Positions 21,391 to 28,373 of a DNA stretch of 28,373 nucleotides are shown here, in pieces. Position 1 is the first letter of the stretch. Each line of letters starts with the position of its first letter. Origin of the DNA: Clostridiales bacterium UBA7568. Lineage in GTDB: Bacteria; Bacillota; Clostridia; Oscillospirales; CAG-272. Position numbers and translations under genes: made by a program. The DNA is taken from assembly GCA_002479075.1 (NCBI GenBank), contig DLLG01000018.1, positions 46,245 through 74,617 of the forward strand, in the 5' to 3' direction. The notes under the pieces are model-generated. The model ran no database searches. It was given only the letters and a program-made list of their open reading frames with translations, and was not told the origin of the DNA.

Positions 21391-22677
21391 ATGCCTTATA
21401 AACATTCCGTGTCTCTCAACGTTGACAAATGCAAAGGCTGCACGCATTGCTTAAAGCATTGCCCGACCGAAGCGATAAGAATCCGCGGCGGTCACGCCGT
21501 AATAAACGCGTCACGTTGCATTGACTGCGGAGAGTGCATCCGCGTCTGTCCTTACAAAGCCAAGAAAGCCTCGTGCGACAAGCTCTCGGACATTCCGAAG
21601 GGCAAATGGAAGATAGCCGTTCCGGCACCCGCGCTGTTCGGTCAGTTTGATAATCTCGATGACATCGATTATGTGCTTTCGGGACTTCTGGATTACGGCT
21701 TTGACGACATTTATGAGGTCGCGCGATCTGCGGAGATCGTTTCCGATTATACAAGAAGATATATGAAGCAGAAGGATATTTCAATGCCTGTCATATCGTC
21801 GGCTTGTCCGGTCATAGAAAGGCTGATATCTCTCCGCTATCCTTATCTTGCGGGAAACCTCCTGCCGATCCTCCCCCCGATGGAGATAGCGGCGATGGAG
21901 GCAAAGCGCTCCGCTATGGCAAAGAATCCTTCCCTTAAGGAAGAGGACATCGCGGCGGTGTTCATCTCTCCCTGCCCCGCAAAGGCAAGCTATGTAAAAA
22001 ACCGCGCCGAAAGCGGCAAAACGAATATCGATTTTGTTGTTTCGATATCCGATATTTATTTTGAGCTTATCGGCATAATGAAAAAACAAACGGCATCCGT
22101 TCCGGTCTCTCGCACCGGAATGATCGGTCTGGGCTGGGCAAGCTCGGGCGGAGAAGCGACGGCGATTTTCAACGACAAGTACCTCGCCGCCGACGGAATC
22201 GAAAATGTTATGCGAGTGCTTGAGGAAATGGATAACGGAGCATTTCCCAAGCTTGAATTCGTGGAGCTGGACGCCTGCCCCGGAGGCTGCGTCGGCGGTG
22301 TGATGACGGTTGCAAACCCGTTCATCGCAAAAGCAAGACTCAGCTCTCTCCGTCGCTATCTGCCCGTTTCTCAGAACAGGGCTCCCGACGGTGACGAAGC
22401 GGTTCCCGAAGAATTCTCCGTTAAAGACAAGGTCGAGTATAATCCCGTTTCGCTCGGGGAGGATATGAACACCTCCATAAAAATGATGAGCGAAAGAGAA
22501 AGAATACGGAAGCGTCTTCCCGGAATCGATTGCGGATCGTGCGGCGCGCCGACTTGCAGCGCATTCGCTTCGGACATTGTCCGAGGCGACGCCAGAATCG
22601 AGGAATGTATCGTATTTATGCGGAAAGAGCTTGACAGTATCCGTAATGAAGAAAAACCGTCTGGAGGCAACAAATGA
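21391..22677 (+). CDS. HydS-type sensory [FeFe]-hydrogenase homologue (428 aa)
   Basis: Two N-terminal [4Fe-4S] motifs (Cys14, 17, 20, 24 and 43, 46, 49, 53) precede an H-cluster domain. The three H-cluster motifs are altered: L1 reads SSACPVI (136-142) instead of TSCCPxW, L2 SPCPAK (Cys195) and L3 ELDACPGGCVGG (Cys296, Cys300). All four cluster-ligand cysteines (139, 195, 296, 300) are present, but the proton-relay Cys is Ala138. That change is known from slow, sensory-type HydS enzymes. The C-terminus (Cys381, 384, 389, 406) has the CxxCx4Cx16C spacing of an additional FeS domain; no PAS domain is seen. The gene heads a chain of 4-base overlaps. I infer H2 or redox sensing rather than bulk turnover. 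Confidence 0.88.
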   Translation: MPYKHSVSLNVDKCKGCTHCLKHCPTEAIRIRGGHAVINASRCIDCGECIRVCPYKAKKASCDKLSDIPKGKWKIAVPAPALFGQFDNLDDIDYVLSGLLDYGFDDIYEVARSAEIVSDYTRRYMKQKDISMPVISSACPVIERLISLRYPYLAGNLLPILPPMEIAAMEAKRSAMAKNPSLKEEDIAAVFISPCPAKASYVKNRAESGKTNIDFVVSISDIYFELIGIMKKQTASVPVSRTGMIGLGWASSGGEATAIFNDKYLAADGIENVMRVLEEMDNGAFPKLEFVELDACPGGCVGGVMTVANPFIAKARLSSLRRYLPVSQNRAPDGDEAVPEEFSVKDKVEYNPVSLGEDMNTSIKMMSERERIRKRLPGIDCGSCGAPTCSAFASDIVRGDARIEECIVFMRKELDSIRNEEKPSGGNK

Positions 22678-23003
22678 CAGTAAAGGAATTATCCGAAGGT
22701 CTCGGTCTGCGGGTGCTTTCGATGCCGGCCCCCGAGAGAGAGGTTCTGTGCGGCTATGCCGGAGACCTTCTCAGCTGGGTTATGGGCAGAGCAAAGGAAG
22801 GCTCCGTCTGGGCAACGGTTATGACAAACGTAAACGTTGTTGCGGTTGCATCCCTTGCGGATACGGCGGCAGCGGTCATATGCGAAGGCAGCTACGTACC
22901 GGATGAGGTTATTTCCGTTGCAAAGGAAAAGGGGATAAACCTTCTCTCCTCGGAGCTTCCGATATATGAATTCTGCGTCGCGATGTCGCAAATGATAAAA
23001 TGA
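22674..23003 (+). CDS. DRTGG-domain protein 2 (109 aa)
   Basis: Paralogue of the protein at 20590. The shared core is seen in ATVMTNVNVVAVASLADTAA, then VICEGSYVPDEVISVAKEKGINLL and ELPIYEFCVAMSQMI. It lacks the N-terminal CxxC of the first copy. It overlaps both neighbours by 4 bases (ATGA), so it should be made in step with HydS and the PHP protein. No enzymatic motif is visible. Direct contact with one of the coupled partners is likely but inferred. Confidence 0.8.
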   Translation: MTVKELSEGLGLRVLSMPAPEREVLCGYAGDLLSWVMGRAKEGSVWATVMTNVNVVAVASLADTAAAVICEGSYVPDEVISVAKEKGINLLSSELPIYEFCVAMSQMIK

Positions 23004-23731
23004 GCAGATATTATTACGACCTCCATATTCACTCCTGTCTCTCCCCCTGCGCCGACAACGATATGACACCCTGCAACATTGCGGGTATGGCGGCGATAAA
23101 CGGTCTCGGAATAGTCGCGCTGACGGATCACAACAGCACAAAAAACTGTCGCGCATTCTTTGCGGCGGCAAGACGACACGGGATCGTTCCGATTGCGGGA
23201 ATGGAGCTGACTACGGCGGAGGATGTTCATATCGTCTGCCTGTTTCCGTCGCTTGAGGCGGCAGAGGAATTTGACGGCGAATATCAGTCGTTCCGTATTC
23301 TTTATAAAAACAGGAAAGACATTTTCGGAGATCAGCTTATTCTTGACGAAGAGGACAACGTCATCGGCGAGGAGGAGCATCTTCTTCTCAACGCATCGAC
23401 CCTCTCGATGGAAGAAGCCGTGCGGCTTGCAAGGAAATACGGCGCAGCCGTGTTCCCCGCTCATATAGACAGAGACGAAAACGGCATAATCGCCGCTCTC
23501 GGCTGTGTACCGGAGACACCACATTTTTCGGCTATTGAATTTCGTGACGGAGAAAACGCCGCCGCGTATATCGAAAAATACAGTCTTTCCGGCAAGCGCA
23601 TACTGACAGACTCCGATGCTCATTATCTCTGGGATATAAATGAAGCGAAAAACTATATTGAATTGGAGGATGAGCCGTACAGCTCCGATCTCGTTCGGAG
23701 AAAACTGATAGAGGCTCTTTCCGAAAAATGA
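23000..23731 (+). CDS. PHP-domain metal-dependent phosphoesterase (243 aa)
   Basis: A PHP-family TIM-like fold using two or three metal ions to split phosphoesters. Ligand motifs appear in order: DLHIHS (His9, His11), LTDHNS (Asp43, His44), GMELTT (Glu69), EDVHIV (His77), PAHIDR and DSDAHY near the end. It is close in size to TrpH-type nucleases and histidinol-phosphatase-like enzymes, but substrate cannot be read from the sequence. It overlaps both neighbours by 4 bases. Beside two ATPases of kinase type it could be the opposing phosphatase, or it could act on a nucleotide messenger. Confidence 0.87.
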   Translation: MSRYYYDLHIHSCLSPCADNDMTPCNIAGMAAINGLGIVALTDHNSTKNCRAFFAAARRHGIVPIAGMELTTAEDVHIVCLFPSLEAAEEFDGEYQSFRILYKNRKDIFGDQLILDEEDNVIGEEEHLLLNASTLSMEEAVRLARKYGAAVFPAHIDRDENGIIAALGCVPETPHFSAIEFRDGENAAAYIEKYSLSGKRILTDSDAHYLWDINEAKNYIELEDEPYSSDLVRRKLIEALSEK

Positions 23732-24282
23732 GAGAACTTTCACTCAACATTCTCGACATAGCGCAAAACTCCGTCAAGGCAAATGCAACTCTTGTCAGGA
23801 TATCGATAGATGAAACGGAAGACACGCTTTCATTTGAGATAGCCGACGACGGCAAGGGTATGACGGCGGACTTTCTTTCCCGTGTCACAGACCCGTTCAC
23901 AACGACAAGAACGACGAGAAAAGTCGGTCTTGGATTACCTCTGCTGAAAATGGAGGCGGAGATGACGGGCGGCAGCTTTTCGATCAGATCGAGGAGCGAA
24001 ACGGAATACAAGGACCACGGCACGGAGGTTTTTGCGTCGTTCAACAAAAAAAGCATAGACTATATTCCCCTCGGGGATATTATAGGCACTCTGTGCGTGC
24101 TTGTGCAGGGTGCGGAGGATATTGATTTTATCTTCACACACAGGTTGCCGGGAGGCGAGGTCGCTTTCTCAACGAAGGAAATGCGGGAGATCCTCGGAGA
24201 TGCTCCGCTCGGTTCGCCCGAGGTCATTCTCTGGCTCAGGGAATATCTTTCCGAAAGCTATTCGGAAATCGGCAACAACTGA
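23728..24282 (+). CDS. second GHKL ATPase, histidine-kinase-like catalytic domain (184 aa)
   Basis: The protein begins directly with the N-box (LNILDIAQNSVKANA, Asn14), followed by the G1 box ADDGKGM (39-45) and ATP lid VGLGLPLLKMEAE (66-78). It is therefore a histidine-kinase-like ATPase domain without a phosphoacceptor helix or sensor. Residues about 110-184 form a small extra region (IPLGDIIGTLCVLVQGAEDIDF) that I do not recognise. It overlaps the PHP gene by 4 bases and closes the coupled chain. It is only distantly similar to the first ATPase: the lid sequences differ and it lacks the RsbW-like N-terminus. Confidence 0.85.
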   Translation: MRELSLNILDIAQNSVKANATLVRISIDETEDTLSFEIADDGKGMTADFLSRVTDPFTTTRTTRKVGLGLPLLKMEAEMTGGSFSIRSRSETEYKDHGTEVFASFNKKSIDYIPLGDIIGTLCVLVQGAEDIDFIFTHRLPGGEVAFSTKEMREILGDAPLGSPEVILWLREYLSESYSEIGNN

Positions 24283-24321
24283 AAATCGAAAATTTATAAA
24301 ATATAAAGAAAGGACAAACTT

Positions 24322-24693
24322 ATGAAAACACTTGCAGAACTTGCAGCAATCAGAGACAAAATGAAAAACAAGGTTGCTCTCCGCGAAGAAACAGGTGAAA
24401 CAAGAATCGTTGTCGGTATGGCAACCTGCGGCATAGCGGCAGGCGCACGTCCCGTTCTCAGCGCTTTTGTCGAAGCTGTTGACGCAGCAGGTCTCAACGG
24501 CACCGTTGCCGTTACGCAGACAGGCTGCATCGGCGTTTGCCATCTCGAACCCATCGTTGAGGTTTATCACTCCGGCGAGGACAAGGTTACTTATGTCAAA
24601 ATGACGCCCGAAAAGGCACTTGAGGTTATGGAAAAGCACATCAAAGGCGGAAAACCCGTCGTTGAATATACAATAGGAAATATCGAAAAATAA
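24322..24693 (+). CDS. thioredoxin-fold (2Fe-2S) ferredoxin-like protein (123 aa)
   Basis: Resembles the thioredoxin-like [2Fe-2S] domain found at the N-terminus of HydB/NuoF subunits, as a separate protein. GMATCGIAAGARP holds Cys36 and TGCIGVCHLEP holds Cys69 and Cys73. The first Cys of the usual Cx4C pair is Val31 here, so only three of four standard ligands are present. Cluster binding may use another residue or may be lost; I believe this variant is usual for this small subunit in Clostridia. AAAGGA lies before the ATG, and hydB starts 15 bases after the stop. It is a likely accessory subunit of the hydrogenase. Confidence 0.87.
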   Translation: MKTLAELAAIRDKMKNKVALREETGETRIVVGMATCGIAAGARPVLSAFVEAVDAAGLNGTVAVTQTGCIGVCHLEPIVEVYHSGEDKVTYVKMTPEKALEVMEKHIKGGKPVVEYTIGNIEK

Positions 24694-24708
24694 GGAGGAC
24701 TTTAAAAA

Positions 24709-26529
24709 ATGGTACGTTCACATGTACTCATCTGCGGCGGTACAGGCTGTACATCGTCCGGTAGCGTTGCAGTACGCGAGGCAATGGCAAAAGAGCTTGA
24801 GCTCGCAGGTCTTTCGGATGAGGTCAAGATAGTTCAGACGGGTTGTTTCGGACTCTGCGCAAACGGTCCTATTATGATCATCTATCCCGAAGGCACATTC
24901 TATTCTCACGTCAAGGTTGACGACGTTAAAGAAATCGTTGAGGAGCACCTCCTCAAGGGAAGACTTGTTGAAAGACTTCTTCATAAGGAAACAGACGAAG
25001 GCGTGACCGAAACGGTTCACTCCCTCTCCGATACAAAGTTCTATAAAAAGCAGCATCGTGTCGCTCTCCGCAACTGCGGTGTCATCAACCCCGAAAGCAT
25101 CGATGAATATATCGGAACAGACGGTTATCAGGCGCTCGGTAAGGTTCTGACGGAAATGAAGCCGCAGGAAGTTATCGATACGATCCTCGCTTCCGGTCTC
25201 CGCGGTCGTGGCGGCGCAGGCTTCCCGACAGGCAGAAAATGGCAATTCGCAGCCGACCAGCCCGCCGGCAAGAAATACGTTGTATGTAATGCGGACGAGG
25301 GCGACCCCGGCGCATTTATGGACCGTTCCGTTCTCGAAGGCGACCCGCACGCAGTTCTTGAAGCTATGGCAATCGCAGGCTACGCTATCGGTGCAGACGA
25401 AGGCTATATATATGTAAGAGCCGAGTATCCGATCGCAGTTGAACGTCTCACGATCGCTATAAACCAGGCTCGCGAATACGGTCTTCTCGGCAAGGACATT
25501 TTCGGCACGGGCTTCAATTTCGATATTACTCTCCGTCTCGGCGCAGGCGCGTTCGTATGCGGCGAAGAGACGGCGCTCCTCGCTTCCATCGAAGGCAAGC
25601 GCGGCGAGCCTCATCCGCGTCCTCCGTTCCCGGCTGTCAAGGGTCTGTTCGGCAAGCCTACAATCATCAACAACGTTGAAACGCTTGCAAACATCGCGCA
25701 GATCATAAACAAGGGCGCAGACTGGTTTGCATCTATGGGTACTGAAAAATCCAAGGGCACAAAGGTATTCGCTCTCGGCGGCAAGATAACGAACACAGGT
25801 CTTGTTGAAGTTCCGATGGGAACAACGCTCCGCGAGATCATCGAAGATGTCGGCGGCGGCATCCCGAACGGCAAGAAGTTCAAAGCCGCTCAGACAGGCG
25901 GTCCCTCCGGCGGTTGTATCCCTGCTTCCCTCATTGACACACCTATCGACTACGATAACCTCCTCGCAATCGGCTCGATGATGGGCTCCGGCGGTCTTAT
26001 CGTTATGGACGAAGACAACTGTATGGTTGACATCGCAAAATTCTTCCTTGAATTTACTGTCGATGAATCCTGCGGCAAGTGCGTTCCCTGCCGCACGGGT
26101 ACAAGAAGACTTCTTGAGCTTCTTGACAAAATCACAAGCGGAAACGGCGAGATGGAAGACCTTGACAAGCTCGAAGAGCTCTGCAACTACATCAAGTCCA
26201 CTTCCCTCTGCGGTCTCGGTCAGACAGCGCCGAACCCCGTTGTCTCAACTCTTCATTACTTCCGTGACGAATACATAGCTCACATTGTTGATAAGAAGTG
26301 CCCCGCAGGCGTCTGCAAGAAGCTGCTTCAGTATCATATCGATACAGATAAATGTATCGGATGCAAAATGTGCGCTAAGGGTTGTCCCGCAGACGCAATC
26401 CGCGTCAATGCAAACGGCGAGATCAAGGAAGGCAAAAAGCTTCCGTATCTCATCATTGACGGTGCGAAGTGTGTTAAGTGCGGCGCTTGTATCGCAACCT
26501 GTAAATTCAAAGCTATTTATAAACAGTAA
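24709..26529 (+). CDS. HydB/NuoF-like NADH- and FMN-binding subunit of the bifurcating hydrogenase (606 aa)
   Basis: The flavin subunit that exchanges electrons with NAD. Order of domains: thioredoxin-like [2Fe-2S] (Cys9, 14, 46, 50); NuoF core with the Gly-rich NADH/FMN site GLRGRGGAGFPTGRKW (163-178), CNADEGDPGAFMDR and GAGAFVCGEETALLASIEG; an SLBB-like segment (about 345-405); the [4Fe-4S] motif ESCGKCVPCRTGTRR with Cys501; and two C-terminal ferredoxin-type clusters (Cys549, 552, 555, 559 and 588, 591, 594, 598). The last two are typical of hydrogenase-associated HydB, not respiratory NuoF. AAGGAGG sits 10 bases before the ATG. It acts with HydA and HydC in the cytoplasm. Confidence 0.97.
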   Translation: MVRSHVLICGGTGCTSSGSVAVREAMAKELELAGLSDEVKIVQTGCFGLCANGPIMIIYPEGTFYSHVKVDDVKEIVEEHLLKGRLVERLLHKETDEGVTETVHSLSDTKFYKKQHRVALRNCGVINPESIDEYIGTDGYQALGKVLTEMKPQEVIDTILASGLRGRGGAGFPTGRKWQFAADQPAGKKYVVCNADEGDPGAFMDRSVLEGDPHAVLEAMAIAGYAIGADEGYIYVRAEYPIAVERLTIAINQAREYGLLGKDIFGTGFNFDITLRLGAGAFVCGEETALLASIEGKRGEPHPRPPFPAVKGLFGKPTIINNVETLANIAQIINKGADWFASMGTEKSKGTKVFALGGKITNTGLVEVPMGTTLREIIEDVGGGIPNGKKFKAAQTGGPSGGCIPASLIDTPIDYDNLLAIGSMMGSGGLIVMDEDNCMVDIAKFFLEFTVDESCGKCVPCRTGTRRLLELLDKITSGNGEMEDLDKLEELCNYIKSTSLCGLGQTAPNPVVSTLHYFRDEYIAHIVDKKCPAGVCKKLLQYHIDTDKCIGCKMCAKGCPADAIRVNANGEIKEGKKLPYLIIDGAKCVKCGACIATCKFKAIYKQ

Positions 26530-26548
26530 GAAAGGAGCTGCGTGATAA

Positions 26549-28306
26549 ATGGAAAACATAGTAAATGTAAAGATCAACGGTATACCCGTTGCCGTTCCCG
26601 CAGGCTCGACTATCCTCGAAGCTGCCCGTGCGGCACATATAGACATTCCCACGCTTTGCTATCTCAAGGGCATCAACCAGATCGGCGCTTGCCGTCTCTG
26701 CCTTGTTGAAGTCAAGGGCGCAAGAGGTCTTATGACCGCCTGCGTTACAACTGTAAACGAAGGAATGGAAATATTCACAAACACAGAAAAAGTTCGTAAG
26801 AACAGAAAGCTCAATCTTCAGCTCGTACTCTCCACACACGAGAAAAAATGTCTTTCGTGCGTCAGAAACCAGACCTGCGAGCTTCAGAAACTCTGCTCCG
26901 ACCTCGGAGTTGACGACGAAGATTATTATGCCGGCTCGAAGATTCATTACGAGCTCGACACAAGCTCCCCCTCTATCATCCGTGACAATAACAAATGTAT
27001 CCTTTGCCGTCGCTGCATAGCGGCTTGTAACGAACAGGGCATCGGCGTTATCAACTCTCTTGACAGAGGCTTTGATACACACGTCGCTTCTCCCTTTGAA
27101 AAGCCCCTTATGACGCAGGCTTGCGTCGGTTGCGGACAGTGCGTTGTTGCCTGCCCCGTCGGTGCGCTTTATGAAAAGGACGATACAGCAAACGTATTTG
27201 AAGCAATAAGCGATCCGACAAAGCACGTTGCGATCTGTATGGCTCCTTCAATCCGTGCAACTATCGGCGAATGCTTCGGTTATGCTCCCGGTACGGATAC
27301 AGAGGGCAAGCTCGTTGCGGCTGCAAAGCGCCTCGGCTTTGACGGCGTATACGATATGAACCTCACAGCCGACCTCACAATCCTTGAAGAAGCTACGGAA
27401 TTCCTTGACAGATTCACAAACAAGAAGAATCTCCCGCTTATGACCTCCTGCTCACCCGGTTGGGTCAAATTCTGTGAGCATTATTTCCCTGAATTCACGG
27501 ACAACCTCTCAACCTGCAAGTCTCCTCAGCAGATGTTCGGCGCTATGTACAAGACTTACTATGCAAAGAAGATGGGCCTCGACCCTGCGGATATCGTATT
27601 CGTTTCCGCAATTCCCTGCACAGCGAAGAAGTTCGAATGCCGCCGTCCCGATCAGAGCGCAGCAGGCAACGGTATTTTTGATGTTGACTACGCAATCACG
27701 ACGAGAGAGCTCGCTCGTATGATCGAAAAAGCAGGAATTGATTATAAAACTCTTCCCGATGAAAAATATGACGCTCCGTTCGACATAGGTTCCGGCGCAG
27801 GCGCAATCTTCGGGGCAACGGGCGGCGTTATGGAAGCTGCTCTCCGTATGGCTGCGGAAGTCGTTCTCGGCACAAAGCTTGAGAAGGTTGACTTCGAAGA
27901 AGTCAGAGGCACAGCTCCAATCAAATACGCAACGTATAAGCTCGGCGATGCAACTGTCAAGGTTGCAGTTGCAAGCGGTACAAAGAACGCAAAAGAGCTT
28001 CTCAATAAGGTCAAAAACGGCGAAGTCGATGTTGACTTTATTGAAGTCATGTGCTGCCCCGGCGGCTGTGTAAACGGCGGCGGTCAGCCCGTTCAGAGCG
28101 CAAAGACAAAAGCTGAAATCGACCTCAAGTCCGTTCGTGCTTCCGTTCTTTACAACGCTGATAAGAACCTTCTCACTTACCGCAAATCTCAGGATAACCC
28201 CGCAGTACTCAAGCTCTATGAGGAATTCCTTGAGAAGCCCGGCAGTCACAAGGCTCACGAAGTGCTCCACACTTCTTATATCAAACGCAAAGTTTACGAA
28301 AACTAA
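26549..28306 (+). CDS. HydA, catalytic subunit of NAD-linked electron-bifurcating [FeFe]-hydrogenase (585 aa)
   Basis: Makes H2 from protons with electrons from NADH and reduced ferredoxin, or runs in reverse. The N-terminal [2Fe-2S] domain uses Cys37, 48, 51 and 65. The His-liganded cluster is HEKKCLSCVRNQTC (His97, Cys101, 104, 110). Two [4Fe-4S] motifs follow (Cys150-160, Cys192-202). The H-cluster domain has L1 TSCSPGW (299-305), L2 IPCTAKKFE (Cys357) and L3 EVMCCPGGCVNGGG (Cys503, Cys507), plus the small-subunit-like C-terminal tail. In L1 the second position of the usual CC pair is Ser302. I believe TSCSP occurs in many clostridial bifurcating enzymes. AAAGGAG precedes the ATG by 11 bases. 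Last gene of the operon. Confidence 0.96.
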   Translation: MENIVNVKINGIPVAVPAGSTILEAARAAHIDIPTLCYLKGINQIGACRLCLVEVKGARGLMTACVTTVNEGMEIFTNTEKVRKNRKLNLQLVLSTHEKKCLSCVRNQTCELQKLCSDLGVDDEDYYAGSKIHYELDTSSPSIIRDNNKCILCRRCIAACNEQGIGVINSLDRGFDTHVASPFEKPLMTQACVGCGQCVVACPVGALYEKDDTANVFEAISDPTKHVAICMAPSIRATIGECFGYAPGTDTEGKLVAAAKRLGFDGVYDMNLTADLTILEEATEFLDRFTNKKNLPLMTSCSPGWVKFCEHYFPEFTDNLSTCKSPQQMFGAMYKTYYAKKMGLDPADIVFVSAIPCTAKKFECRRPDQSAAGNGIFDVDYAITTRELARMIEKAGIDYKTLPDEKYDAPFDIGSGAGAIFGATGGVMEAALRMAAEVVLGTKLEKVDFEEVRGTAPIKYATYKLGDATVKVAVASGTKNAKELLNKVKNGEVDVDFIEVMCCPGGCVNGGGQPVQSAKTKAEIDLKSVRASVLYNADKNLLTYRKSQDNPAVLKLYEEFLEKPGSHKAHEVLHTSYIKRKVYEN

Positions 28307-28312
28307 AAAGAC

Positions 28313-28340
28313 AAACCGCCCCCAAGGGGCGGTTTTCTTT
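28313..28340 (+). terminator. terminator of the hydrogenase operon
   Basis: AAACCGCCCC and GGGGCGGTTT form a perfect 10-bp stem around a CAA loop, seven bases past the hydA stop, followed by TCTTTT. Confidence 0.88.
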
Positions 28341-28373
28341 TCCTAACCATTCTTTTCTTTGACCGTACTTTTC

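Noticed and set aside
1..28373. CRISPR array or Cas genes
   Set aside because: The only repeats are the palindromic family, the tRNA-tail repeat and the protein-coding RCC1 repeats; none has regular unique spacers.

Overview
The window looks like chromosomal DNA from a strictly anaerobic, fermentative member of the Clostridia, probably close to the Oscillospirales/Ruminococcaceae. The grounds are a DnaD plus DnaI-type helicase-loading pair, sigma-A style promoters, an NAD-linked electron-bifurcating [FeFe]-hydrogenase operon with an embedded sensory-type hydrogenase, and dispersed A/T-rich palindromic repeats. No phage, plasmid, integrase, transposase or CRISPR signature was seen. The taxonomic placement is inference.

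Layout. 1-770 holds no credible gene; it is filled with two near-complete copies and two partial copies of a repeat family plus hairpins. 809-2786 (minus) is an acyl-activating enzyme with a discrete acyl carrier protein. 2985-3071 is tRNA-Leu(CAA), followed by a secreted SleB-type wall hydrolase (plus) and a convergent minus-strand operon of an exported ComEC-like metallo-beta-lactamase, an SGNH-like protein and a membrane-anchored seven-repeat RCC1-type propeller. 7507-7582 is tRNA-Arg(ACG), trailed by an odd element with T-arm-like ends and a second copy of the tRNA terminator. clpC (minus) and a ComM/YifB ATPase (plus) diverge around 10.4 kb. 12.04-12.6 kb is a gene-poor patch with a candidate structured RNA, a 41-codon small gene and strong hairpins.

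12606-14518 (minus) is dnaD-dnaI, preceded by a promoter, an inverted repeat and a DnaA-box cluster. 14780-17096 (minus) is mrp-rimI-tsaD, joined by 4-base overlaps. uxaC (minus) and a KDPG aldolase fused to a VOC-like domain (plus) diverge from overlapping promoters and belong to hexuronate catabolism.

20068-28306 (plus) is a ten-gene hydrogenase operon: HydC/NuoE, DRTGG protein 1, an RsbW-like ATPase, a HydS-type hydrogenase, DRTGG protein 2, a PHP-domain protein, a second GHKL ATPase, a thioredoxin-fold [2Fe-2S] protein, HydB/NuoF and HydA. HydC, HydB and HydA form the expected bifurcating enzyme that oxidises NADH and reduced ferredoxin together to make H2. Between them lies a tightly coupled regulatory-looking module with a sensory-type hydrogenase, two GHKL ATPases, a PHP protein and two DRTGG proteins, but no DNA-binding or receiver domain. 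This module is the most interesting system in the window, because its signalling output cannot be read from the sequence.
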